From positions 1 to 6,416 of the forward strand of contig CALDKP010000217.1 in the NCBI GenBank assembly GCA_937898535.1: a stretch of 6,416 nucleotides of DNA. Direction: 5' to 3'. Made by a program: the position numbers and the translations under genes. Positions 1-4,592 of this stretch are shown here, piece by piece. The notes under the pieces were generated by a model. That model saw only the letters and a program-made list of their open reading frames with translations, was not told the origin of the DNA and made no database searches. The stretch comes from an uncultured Sphingomonadales bacterium (GTDB lineage Bacteria; Pseudomonadota; Alphaproteobacteria; Sphingomonadales; Sphingomonadaceae). Positions within the stretch are counted from its first letter, which is position 1. Every line of letters starts with the position of its first letter.

Positions 1-155
1 TCGGAGTCACCTAACCCCGCTGCTAGATCCTCCAGCCCGACCGCGGCCTTCAGCGCGGCGAGCGTCTGCTGCTGGCGGACATGGCCGAGCAGACCGCGGT
101 AGCTATAGCCCTCCTCGGCGAGGCGGCGGCGTAAAGTAGCGACCGACACGCCCAT
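1..155 (-). pseudogene. AraC-family transcriptional regulator, C-terminal HTH fragment (runs off the window; 5' part apparently missing)
   Basis: The 51 codons read leftwards from an ATG at 153-155 give a protein starting MGVSVATLRRRLAEEGYSYR, continuing with LLGHVRQQQTLAALKAA and LEDLAAGLGDS. This is the typical AraC/XylS DNA-binding pattern: the recognition helix of the first helix-turn-helix, the linker helix, and the start of the second helix-turn-helix. The remainder lies beyond position 1. In the same frame upstream of the ATG there are only about 27 codons, not AraC-like, before a stop near 235. The scaffold helix of the first helix-turn-helix and the whole N-terminal effector domain (normally about 200 residues) are therefore absent. 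A truncated gene is the likeliest reading, perhaps cut by a recombination event near 155-215. A frameshift, or a short free-standing HTH protein, is less likely. The family call is fairly sure; the pseudogene status is an inference. Confidence 0.6.
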
Positions 156-193
156 GATCTTCCACGAACGCCGGCTTGCCACAGGATAGTTGC

Positions 194-214
194 GTCCAAA
201 ATCCCAGATTGGAC
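194..214. repeat. inverted repeat near the AraC breakpoint
   Basis: GTCCAA at 194-199 and TTGGAC at 209-214 form perfect 6-base arms around a 9-base spacer. It lies about 40-60 bases upstream of the point where AraC homology begins. It could be an operator or the scar of a rearrangement; a chance occurrence is also possible. Confidence 0.35.
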
Positions 215-515
215 ACAAAAACGGCCCCAATCAAACCAATATCAGGTCCCAATGCACCGATCAGGCGCGTGAAACGCAAACATCGGCGCAGTGAGATCAA
301 AACCAACGGTTAATGGAGGTGCCCAGCTCATGATGCAGAGAAGGTTCGACGCGGGTCAACTTCCCACCGCCAACATCTCAATGCAAATCAATGAGATGGG
401 CCTCAAGGGGCCGAAAAATACCCAGCTTCCGCGGGGTTTTGCCAGCGGCGACCGAACCCTAGAGACTGCTGAAAACGGCAAAATCGGCCTCTGACCGTCT
501 TTAGCCTCTTTTCAC

Positions 516-574
516 CCGAACCTCCGCTGCAAAGGTTCGGTCTCCAGAAACGAGGTTAATCCGAGGTTTTCTGG
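516..574. repeat. two consecutive inverted repeats (hairpin pair)
   Basis: The first hairpin has perfect 8-base arms, CCGAACCT at 516-523 and AGGTTCGG at 533-540, with a 9-base loop. Three bases later a second has 7-base arms, CCAGAAA at 544-550 and TTTCTGG at 568-574. Its 17-base spacer starts with one copy of CGAGGTT (551-557) and leads into another (562-568, overlapping the right arm by a base). Two perfect stems back to back in gene-free DNA suggest a structured RNA or a protein-binding region, but no family is recognised and no T-tract marks a terminator. Confidence 0.5.
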
Positions 575-626
575 CCTTCCATCTGCCGAACCGTTTGTGT
601 CGGATTGCGGTTAGAGACGATCATGA

Positions 627-644
627 GAACCGACGCTTCGGGTC
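627..644 (-). terminator. possible weak terminator after the small membrane protein gene
   Basis: Read on the minus strand, GACCCGA-AGCG-TCGGTTC forms a 7-base stem with one mismatch and a 4-base loop, starting 12 bases after the stop codon of the gene at 657-1025. No run of T follows, so if it terminates transcription it is not a classical intrinsic terminator. Confidence 0.25.
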
Positions 645-656
645 CCAATTGAGGCA

Positions 657-1025
657 TCAGCCGACCACCTGGGCGATCAGCAAGGCTAAGATGATCAGGG
701 AAAACCATGGCCAAGGCGTCGCCCATGGGGACTGGACCCTCACATTCTCCAACCGGGCTATAGCCGCTTGAACGGACGCCTGCTGAAAATGCAGGTCCTT
801 GATAGCTGCCTTCATCACGTCTGCCTCGACATAGCTTGTCGCGTCATCGGCCAACAGCTCGGCCTCTTCCAAGAGCCGGAGCACTTCACGCAAGCGTGGC
901 AGGGCGTTCGGATCAGGCGTGCCGAGCAACGCCATAGCAATCTGATGTTTGCTCTTGGCCAGTGCCAGCATCCGGCTGATGTGTTCAACAGCAGCGTCCG
1001 GCAGGTGTGGATCTGCGGTGTCCAT
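657..1025 (-). CDS. small hypothetical protein with a C-terminal membrane anchor
   Basis: This is a 122-residue protein that I do not recognise. Residues 1-95 are mostly predicted-helical, rich in Ala, Leu, Glu and Asp (for example LPRLREVLRLLEEAELLADD at 42-61), and could form an antiparallel helical bundle or coiled coil. After SPWATPWP (99-106) comes a single hydrophobic segment, about WFSLIILALLIAQVV at 107-121, and the protein ends one residue later. It therefore looks tail-anchored, with the helical part in the cytoplasm and no signal peptide. It lies 56 bases downstream of the integrase gene on the same strand and could be co-transcribed, although palindromes in the gap allow separate control. 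No clear Shine-Dalgarno sequence precedes the ATG at 1023-1025. The frame is a credible gene by its composition and clean TM end, but a chance open frame in G+C-rich DNA cannot be excluded. Confidence 0.6.
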   Translation of the reverse strand: MDTADPHLPDAAVEHISRMLALAKSKHQIAMALLGTPDPNALPRLREVLRLLEEAELLADDATSYVEADVMKAAIKDLHFQQASVQAAIARLENVRVQSPWATPWPWFSLIILALLIAQVVG

Positions 1026-1043
1026 AAGTCATTCTTAGTCAAT

Positions 1044-1077
1044 CTATGCGTCGAGCATAGGTATCAAAAAAAGATAC
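1044..1077. promoter_or_regulatory. two abutting palindromes between the integrase and the small membrane protein gene
   Basis: CTATGC (1044-1049) and GCATAG (1055-1060) form a perfect 6-base inverted repeat around GTCGA. It is followed directly by GTATC (1061-1065) and GATAC (1073-1077) around a run of seven A. They fill most of the 56-base gap between the two genes. They could be operators for the small gene or a weak transcription stop after the integrase. The T run lies in the loop rather than after the stem, so the second palindrome is not a standard intrinsic terminator. Confidence 0.4.
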
Positions 1078-1081
1078 GCAT

Positions 1082-2239
1082 TCAAGCCGCCAGCGCCCGA
1101 TCCAGTACGTCGGTGATAGAGTCCGCTGCAATCATGGCAGGCTGGGCAGCGAGGTGCGCATAGCGGGCAGTGGTTTGCACTTGGGTGTGGCCCAGCAGCT
1201 TTCCAATGATGGGCAGCGAGTGTCCGGCAGCGATCGCTGTCGATGCGAAAGTATGCCGCAGGTCATGGATTCGGACCTCGGGTAGACCCGCACGGGCGCG
1301 CACCCGCTGCCAGAAGGGCTGAAGATCAGTCAGCCTGGCGCCCGGCAGCATTCCCGTAATCACCCATGGGTTGCCGGGAAGGCGAGGTGCCTTCTCCAGC
1401 AGCTCGCATGCGGGACGGCCGAGAAACACCTTCTTCGCCCCCGATTTGGAGTCCGGCAGGTTGAGGGTGCGGGCTTCGAAATCCACATAGTCCCACTGCA
1501 AGGTCATGATCTCATTAAGGCGGCATCCGGTGTAGATGAGCAGTCTGATGGCGAGGATAGCAGACGGCATCTCGCGGCCTTCCTGTTCTACCTCGCGCAG
1601 CACGTCTCCAAGATGTTTGATCTCGTCCATGCTTAGGTAGCGCTCGCGTTTCACCTCGGGGTATTTCTGGATCAGACGGCGCGGGTTGCTCCCATCGGGG
1701 CGAAGGCCCCACAGCTCGGCCAGATTGAACATCTTGGAGATGATCTCGAGGCAGCGGTTTGCCTCATAGGGAATGTGCCGAAGGTCATGATGGAATTTGG
1801 TTACGTCGGCACGGGTGATTTCCGTGACCAGCATTTTGCCCAGTTTGGGCACGATGAATTTGGCGAGCGAGCGCCGATAAGCTGCTGCCGTTCGCGGCTT
1901 GAGCCGTAGCGCAATGTGCTGCTGGTCAAACCGTTCAACGAGGTCCTTCAGCAGTAGCGCGTTACGATACGCCTCTCGGTCCGCGGCAGGGTCTTTCCCG
2001 CCTCGGGCATCCGCAAGAATGGCGAGAGCCCGGCTGCGTGCCTGTTCGGTGGTGAGAATGGTGCTCGGGCCGAGCGAGATCCGGCGAGATCGCCGCCCAG
2101 CGCGATACTGTACGATGTATTGCCGGCGCCCTGACGGCAGAACCCGCAGGCCAAGGCCCGGGATGTCCTCATCCCAGATGTAATATTCCTTGTCCCTTGG
2201 GGCGGCCGCTTCGACCGCGCGTTTGGTTATCTTGGTCAT
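1082..2239 (-). CDS. tyrosine-type site-specific integrase of a genomic island or prophage
   Basis: This 385-residue protein catalyses strand exchange between attachment sites. Residues 1-90 (WDEDIPGLGLRVLPSGRRQYIVQYR, then RISLGPSTILTTEQAR) match the Arm-DNA-binding domain (DUF4102-like) of tRNA-targeting integrases. Residues about 95-190 form the SAM-like core-binding domain and 200-375 the catalytic domain. The catalytic set is complete: Arg240 (TGCRLNEI), Lys265 (SKSG), His325 and Arg328 (HDLRHTFAS), His351 (LLGH) and nucleophile Tyr360 (TARYAHL). The enzyme should be active. The frame stays open back to a TTG at 2416, but I chose the ATG at 2237-2239 because family homology begins there (MTKITKRAVEAA) and the upstream translation looks non-coding; the ribosome site is weak (AGAAG about 11 bases before). 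The gene starts about 420 bases from the tRNA remnant at 2660-2705, the presumed attachment site, and reads away from it. Truncation is excluded by the full length. Confidence 0.95.
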   Translation of the reverse strand: MTKITKRAVEAAAPRDKEYYIWDEDIPGLGLRVLPSGRRQYIVQYRAGRRSRRISLGPSTILTTEQARSRALAILADARGGKDPAADREAYRNALLLKDLVERFDQQHIALRLKPRTAAAYRRSLAKFIVPKLGKMLVTEITRADVTKFHHDLRHIPYEANRCLEIISKMFNLAELWGLRPDGSNPRRLIQKYPEVKRERYLSMDEIKHLGDVLREVEQEGREMPSAILAIRLLIYTGCRLNEIMTLQWDYVDFEARTLNLPDSKSGAKKVFLGRPACELLEKAPRLPGNPWVITGMLPGARLTDLQPFWQRVRARAGLPEVRIHDLRHTFASTAIAAGHSLPIIGKLLGHTQVQTTARYAHLAAQPAMIAADSITDVLDRALAA

Positions 2240-2528
2240 GTCCGTGTCACTTCTGTCGATCGGATTTGTGACCGCGGCTGGCTGGTTGCACCCTGGTGGT
2301 TGGCGGCCCACCTCGATGCGACCCGACTTGCCTTGGCCGACGCAACGGGTGCTGCTCAGTGCCCTTGAAGTCAACGAACATATTGAAAAGAAGTAAGAAA
2401 AGGAAAATTGCCGCAATTGGGCGTATGGGGCGAGAGGGCCCGAAGGCCGTGCCAGCGGCTATCCGTTCGAATCGCCGACTGCATTCCGGCAACTTTCGCC
2501 GAACGGGCCGTAAGCACTGTGGAAGCAA

Positions 2529-2549
2529 GAGGGGGCAAAAGAGGGCAAA
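2529..2549. repeat. direct repeat, candidate recombinase arm-type site
   Basis: GAGGGGGCAAA (2529-2539) is followed at 2541 by GAGGGCAAA (2541-2549), the same word less two G, with starts 12 bases apart. It lies about 110 bases from the tRNA remnant. Integrases with an N-terminal arm-binding domain bind paired short direct repeats flanking the core. Assignment of these repeats to that role is an inference. Confidence 0.35.
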
Positions 2550-2584
2550 TGCCGTCGCAAACGTGCGGGGGAGGGGACCTGCTA

Positions 2585-2623
2585 GACATTGGCCTATCTG
2601 TCGGTAATGTCGCACTTATGTCG
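2585..2623. repeat. inverted repeat overlapping three TGTCG repeats beside the att core
   Basis: GACATT (2585-2590) and AATGTC (2606-2611) form 6-base inverted arms. TGTCG occurs at 2599, 2608 and 2619, spaced 9 and 11 bases, close to one helical turn. The cluster ends 37 bases before the tRNA-identical core, so it could be bound by the integrase or a directionality factor. It could also be chance. Confidence 0.35.
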
Positions 2624-2659
2624 GCTGTATCGAGATTCGGCTAAGTCATTGAAAATGCA

Positions 2660-2705
2660 GCTCATAACCTGAAGGTCGTAGGTTCAAATCCTACTCCCGC
2701 AACCA
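2660..2705 (+). pseudogene. 3' fragment of initiator tRNA-Met (CAT); probable island attachment site
   Basis: This is the last 46 bases of an initiator tRNA. The anticodon loop is CTCATAA at 2661-2667 with anticodon CAT at 2663-2665; then the 3' strand of the anticodon stem (CCTGA, 2668-2672), the variable loop AGGTC, a perfect T arm (GTAGG-TTCAAAT-CCTAC, 2678-2694), the acceptor 3' strand TCCCGCA (2695-2701), discriminator A and encoded CCA (2703-2705). The CTCATAACCTGAAGGTCG run is characteristic of the initiator rather than the elongator. Upstream of 2660 there is no D arm, no acceptor 5' strand and no matching anticodon-stem 5' strand, so no functional tRNA can form. Its abrupt start at the anticodon loop, with an integrase upstream and the normal tRNA terminator downstream, fits the att core left when an element integrates into a tRNA 3' half. 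An old broken tRNA copy is the alternative. Confidence 0.88.
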
Positions 2706-2711
2706 GCAAAC

Positions 2712-2736
2712 AAGGCCCCTTTACGGGGCCTTTTTT
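2712..2736 (+). terminator. intrinsic terminator of the (now split) tRNA gene
   Basis: AAGGCCCC (2712-2719) and GGGGCCTT (2725-2732) form a perfect 8-base stem around TTTAC, with six T at 2731-2736 completing a textbook Rho-independent terminator. It begins 7 bases after the tRNA CCA end, so it originally ended the tRNA transcript. It would now shield the acetyltransferase gene from transcription coming out of the island. Confidence 0.9.
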
Positions 2737-2751
2737 GTTGGATGTAGCGCG

Positions 2752-2789
2752 TTGTGGATTTTCCAACGATAGTTTTACTATAAGCCACC
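2752..2789 (+). promoter_or_regulatory. candidate promoter placing the start of transcription at the acetyltransferase ATG
   Basis: TTGTGG (2752-2757) and TACTAT (2776-2781), 18 bases apart, resemble -35 and -10 boxes. The -10 box is half of a perfect palindrome, ATAGT-TTT-ACTAT (2769-2781). A start point 7 bases past the -10 box would fall near 2788, at most a couple of bases before the ATG at 2790-2792. No Shine-Dalgarno sequence is seen in that gap, which fits a leaderless mRNA. The boxes are called by eye. Confidence 0.45.
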
Positions 2790-3272
2790 ATGCCTGATTT
2801 CCACACCCTCACCTGGGCCACCCCCACCGACGCCGCCGAACTCGCGGACGTGATGTTCGACGCCGTGCGCAACGGGCCGAGCAAATATACGCAAGCACAA
2901 CGTGCGGCTTGGGTTCCGGAACGCAGGCGCGGGGCGGAGTGGGAATCTCGGTTGGCGGCCAAGGATATTGCCATTGGCCGCGATGCGACACGCATCCTCG
3001 GTTTTATGAGTATCGAAGGCGGGGGCTATATCGACTTCGCCTTTATCCGGCCCGAAGCGCAGGGCAGCGGCCTGTTCCGGCGGTTGTTCGAGTTGGTACA
3101 GGAACGCGCCCGCGCCGCGCACGAACCACGGCTTTGGGTGCATGCCAGCCTGATGGCGCAGCCTGCCTTTGCCGCCGTCGGCTTTTCGGTTGTCGAACAT
3201 CAGATCGTCCAGATCGGCGATCAGGACTTCAAACGCGCGATGATGGAAAAGCCGCTCTTCTATCCGCTTTAA
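2790..3272 (+). CDS. GNAT-family N-acetyltransferase
   Basis: This 160-residue cytoplasmic protein has the length of a single GNAT domain, which transfers an acetyl group from acetyl-CoA to an amine; the substrate cannot be told from sequence. Residues 5-30 form the first strand and helix. YTQAQRAAWVP (33-43) is a motif common in the YafP-like branch. The central strands IAIGRDATRILGFMSIEGGGYIDFAFIRP (60-88) lead into the acetyl-CoA pyrophosphate loop EAQGSGLFRRLF (89-100), which keeps GSG but has Glu where many members have Gln or Arg. PAFAAVGFSVVEHQIVQIG (125-143) is the usual C-terminal motif. It is the first chromosomal gene right of the tRNA remnant and is bounded by the tRNA terminator upstream and hairpins downstream, so probably a single-gene transcript. 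The ATG at 2790 is chosen because homology starts there; it lacks a visible ribosome site. Confidence 0.88.
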   Translation: MPDFHTLTWATPTDAAELADVMFDAVRNGPSKYTQAQRAAWVPERRRGAEWESRLAAKDIAIGRDATRILGFMSIEGGGYIDFAFIRPEAQGSGLFRRLFELVQERARAAHEPRLWVHASLMAQPAFAAVGFSVVEHQIVQIGDQDFKRAMMEKPLFYPL

Positions 3273-3277
3273 GCAAC

Positions 3278-3306
3278 AGGCGCTCTGCGGTCTCTGCGCC
3301 TCTGCG
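3278..3306 (+). repeat. CTCTGCG triple repeat with hairpin just after the acetyltransferase stop
   Basis: CTCTGCG is repeated three times at 3283-3289, 3292-3298 and 3300-3306. The same stretch carries 6-base inverted arms, AGGCGC (3278-3283) and GCGCCT (3296-3301). It begins 5 bases after the stop codon and may be a repetitive extragenic element or a 3'-end stabilising hairpin. There is no T-tract. Confidence 0.45.
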
Positions 3307-3384
3307 TGCGCATCTTTGTGACGGTTTGTCGCGTGCCTGTCTCGTCACATCCCCTCTGGCTGCATTGGCCACCTACCCGTTCAT

Positions 3385-3413
3385 CTGCGGGCAAGGTTGC
3401 CTTGCCCACGCAG
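3385..3413. repeat. strong intergenic hairpin without T-tract
   Basis: GGGCAAGG (3389-3396) and CCTTGCCC (3400-3407) are perfect 8-base arms around TTG. If G3389 pairs with the outer arm instead, CTGCG (3385-3389) and CGCAG (3409-3413) extend the stem with a small bulge. It may end the acetyltransferase message or be part of the leader of the downstream gene. Confidence 0.55.
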
Positions 3414-3482
3414 GAATCACATAGCGTTTGGCGCGGCCTAGCGGCTGCGCGGCTAACAAACCGCGATGAAGGGGGCCTCCAA

Positions 3483-3545
3483 CAGCCGGTACCCCATCAA
3501 CAGGGGGTGGACCGATCTGGGTCTGCGCACAGGCAGGACCGGCTG
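3483..3545 (+). promoter_or_regulatory. cloverleaf-like inverted-repeat array upstream of the OmpA-family gene
   Basis: Perfect 8-base outer arms, CAGCCGGT (3483-3490) and ACCGGCTG (3538-3545), enclose up to three small hairpins: ACCCC/GGGGT (3491-3495 with 3504-3508), GACC/GGTC (3510-3513 with 3520-3523) and a 3-base TGC/GCA stem (3524-3526 with 3533-3535). As RNA this would be a compact multi-arm junction ending 10 bases before the GGGAG ribosome site. It is not a recognised tRNA, since it has no T-arm or CCA consensus, nor a riboswitch known to me. If the promoter is at 3546-3555 it would instead be DNA structure upstream of transcription. Confidence 0.4.
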
Positions 3546-3555
3546 TATTTATACT

Positions 3556-3560
3556 GGGAG
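3556..3560 (+). promoter_or_regulatory. ribosome binding site of the OmpA-family gene
   Basis: GGGAG lies six bases before the ATG at 3567-3569. It decides the start against the longer open frame, which reaches back to 3306 without a signal peptide at its N-terminus. Confidence 0.7.
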
Positions 3561-3566
3561 ACCAAT

Positions 3567-4454
3567 ATGCATATCATGTCCAAAACATCCAAAACTGCCC
3601 TTGCCCTTACAATGCTGACCGCCCCTATGTCGGCAAGCCTGTCTGCGCAGGAGCAGCAAGAATTACCTGCCGAAACCGAAGCGGGCACTGTGGTGACCGG
3701 CATCCCGCCCGCTGACCTGAGCGAGCTTCCCGAAGGGCCAGAGATCAAGGGCTTTATTTCTGCGCGCAAGGATGACCGCGTGCAGGTAACAGGCCCCGAT
3801 GGCACCAAGACCGTGCTGTCGCTCAGCGAGTCTACGCAAGTGCGTTCCAGCTCGGGCCTGTTCGGCCTTGGCCGGACGAAGCTTGCTACCGATCAGTTGC
3901 TTAACGGCCTGCCGGTGACGGCGAAGACCGTGCAATGGGGCGGCGGTCTTGTCGCCAGTTCCATCAAGCTGCAGAATAAGGATATGCGCACCGCGAATAT
4001 GATCCGCAACGGCACCGAGCAGGGCTTTGCCGAGCAGACCGCTGCGACCGAAGCCTTGCGCAGCCGCGTGGCCGACATTGACCAATATAATGTGAAGGGC
4101 ACGACCAACGTCTATTTCGACACGGGCAAATGGAACCTGACCCAAGCCGCGCAGGCCGATCTGTGCGCTGCCGCGTCGCAGGCGAATGCGACCGAAAACG
4201 CGTTGATGCTCGTTGTCGGCTATACGGACTCCGTGGGCGATTATGACTATAATCAGGAATTGAGCGAGAAGCGTGCGGCCAAGGTGGTGAACCATTTGCA
4301 GCAAGCCTGCGGCTGGAAACCCTATCGCATGTTGACGCCGACCGGCATGGCGGAGGCTGATCCGACTGCGGATAACAACACCGAAGAAGGCAAGGCGCAG
4401 AACCGCCGCGTTGCGATCAACATCCTCGTCAGCAAGAGCGTCGACGGATTTTAA
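3567..4454 (+). CDS. exported OmpA-family peptidoglycan-binding protein
   Basis: This 295-residue protein begins with a signal peptide (ALALTMLTAPMSASLSA, likely cut after Ala27, before QEQQ), so it acts in the periplasm or at the outer membrane. Residues about 62-135 (GFISARKDDRVQVTGPDGTK ...) resemble a DUF5666-like small beta domain. A helical stretch (139-172) follows, then a C-terminal OmpA domain (178-289). The peptidoglycan-binding pair is present: Asp221 in GYTDSVGDYDYNQELS and Arg236, 15 residues apart as in characterised OmpA proteins; NRRVAI (279-284) is the usual end motif. There is no lipobox and no eight-strand barrel, so it differs from classical OmpA. Cys200 and Cys248 could form a disulphide. 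The start at 3567 is set by the signal peptide and by GGGAG at 3556-3560, six bases before the ATG. Likely role: tethering envelope to cell wall. Confidence 0.9.
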   Translation: MHIMSKTSKTALALTMLTAPMSASLSAQEQQELPAETEAGTVVTGIPPADLSELPEGPEIKGFISARKDDRVQVTGPDGTKTVLSLSESTQVRSSSGLFGLGRTKLATDQLLNGLPVTAKTVQWGGGLVASSIKLQNKDMRTANMIRNGTEQGFAEQTAATEALRSRVADIDQYNVKGTTNVYFDTGKWNLTQAAQADLCAAASQANATENALMLVVGYTDSVGDYDYNQELSEKRAAKVVNHLQQACGWKPYRMLTPTGMAEADPTADNNTEEGKAQNRRVAINILVSKSVDGF

Positions 4455-4468
4455 CACGCGCAAGGGGT

Positions 4469-4491
4469 GGGCGGACGCTCGCCCCCCCCCC
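4469..4491 (+). terminator. GC hairpin with ten-C tract after the OmpA-family gene
   Basis: GGGCG (4469-4473) and CGCCC (4480-4484) pair around a 6-base loop, 14 bases after the stop codon. The right arm runs into an unbroken tract of ten C (4482-4491). The position suits a 3' end of the message, but no T-tract follows, so it would need Rho or act only as a stabilising stem. Confidence 0.35.
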
Positions 4492-4592
4492 TCCGTCGTT
4501 CCGCCGCCGCCGCGCCGTGCGCATTGGCTTGCAATGTAGGATTTGGCCTGTCACTTTTGGTGCTCGTCAGCCGCAATCGCATGTGCGCTATG

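Larger units (their letters stand above)
156..656. other. 501-base stretch with no convincing gene, rich in inverted repeats
   Basis: No reading frame here has both a plausible start signal and recognisable protein content; the short frames over 103-306 and 291-494 look random. What can be seen are inverted repeats at 194-214, 516-540, 544-574 and 627-644, and five copies of the word CCGAACC or its complement (343, 452, 516, 534, 586; the first is 6 of 7). Nothing identifies a known RNA family or origin. Confidence 0.5.
2240..2659. promoter_or_regulatory. integrase upstream region between the integrase and the tRNA attachment site
   Basis: This 420-base stretch holds no convincing gene; the short plus and minus frames across it have no recognisable content. 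An A+T-rich patch at about 2375-2420 stands out from the G+C-rich surroundings and is the likeliest place for the integrase promoter, although no good -35/-10 pair is visible on the minus strand. Closer to the tRNA remnant lie short direct and inverted repeats (2529-2549 and 2585-2623), in the position expected for recombinase arm sites or excisionase sites. Confidence 0.45.
3273..3566. other. structured 294-base gap between the acetyltransferase and the OmpA-family gene
   Basis: The frame of the next gene stays open upstream to 3306, but its translation there looks non-coding. The gap is instead filled with inverted repeats: 3278-3301 (arms AGGCGC/GCGCCT), 3318-3348 (GTGACG/CGTCAC), 3385-3413 (strong hairpin) and 3483-3545 (cloverleaf-like). 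It also has three copies of CTCTGCG near its left end. I see no confident promoter; a TATTTATACT stretch at 3546-3555 is -10-like but very close to the gene. Confidence 0.5.

Noticed and set aside
343..592. CRISPR-like array from the CCGAACC words
   Set aside because: Repeats are only 7 bases, in both orientations and irregularly spaced, with no spacers of constant length and no cas genes.
768..1163. 131-codon plus-strand frame
   Set aside because: It lies opposite the small membrane protein and the integrase end; its translation has no recognisable domain and no ribosome site.
2240..2416. N-terminal extension of the integrase to a TTG at 2416
   Set aside because: The extra 59 residues are not part of the family, look like translated non-coding DNA, and homology starts exactly at the ATG at 2239.
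2247..2644. Several 70-120 codon frames on both strands upstream of the integrase
   Set aside because: They overlap each other on both strands, have no recognisable content, and lie over the repeat-rich region expected to hold integrase control sites.
2661..2705. Functional tRNA gene
   Set aside because: Only the 3' 46 bases are present; no D arm, acceptor 5' strand or anticodon-stem partner can be found upstream.
3306..3566. N-terminal extension of the OmpA-family protein
   Set aside because: It would bury the signal peptide 87 residues inside the protein; the ATG at 3567 has a good ribosome site and begins the signal peptide.
3663..4463. 266-codon minus-strand frame opposite the OmpA-family gene
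   Set aside because: A long antisense frame typical of G+C-rich codon bias; its translation is Arg/His-rich with no domain.
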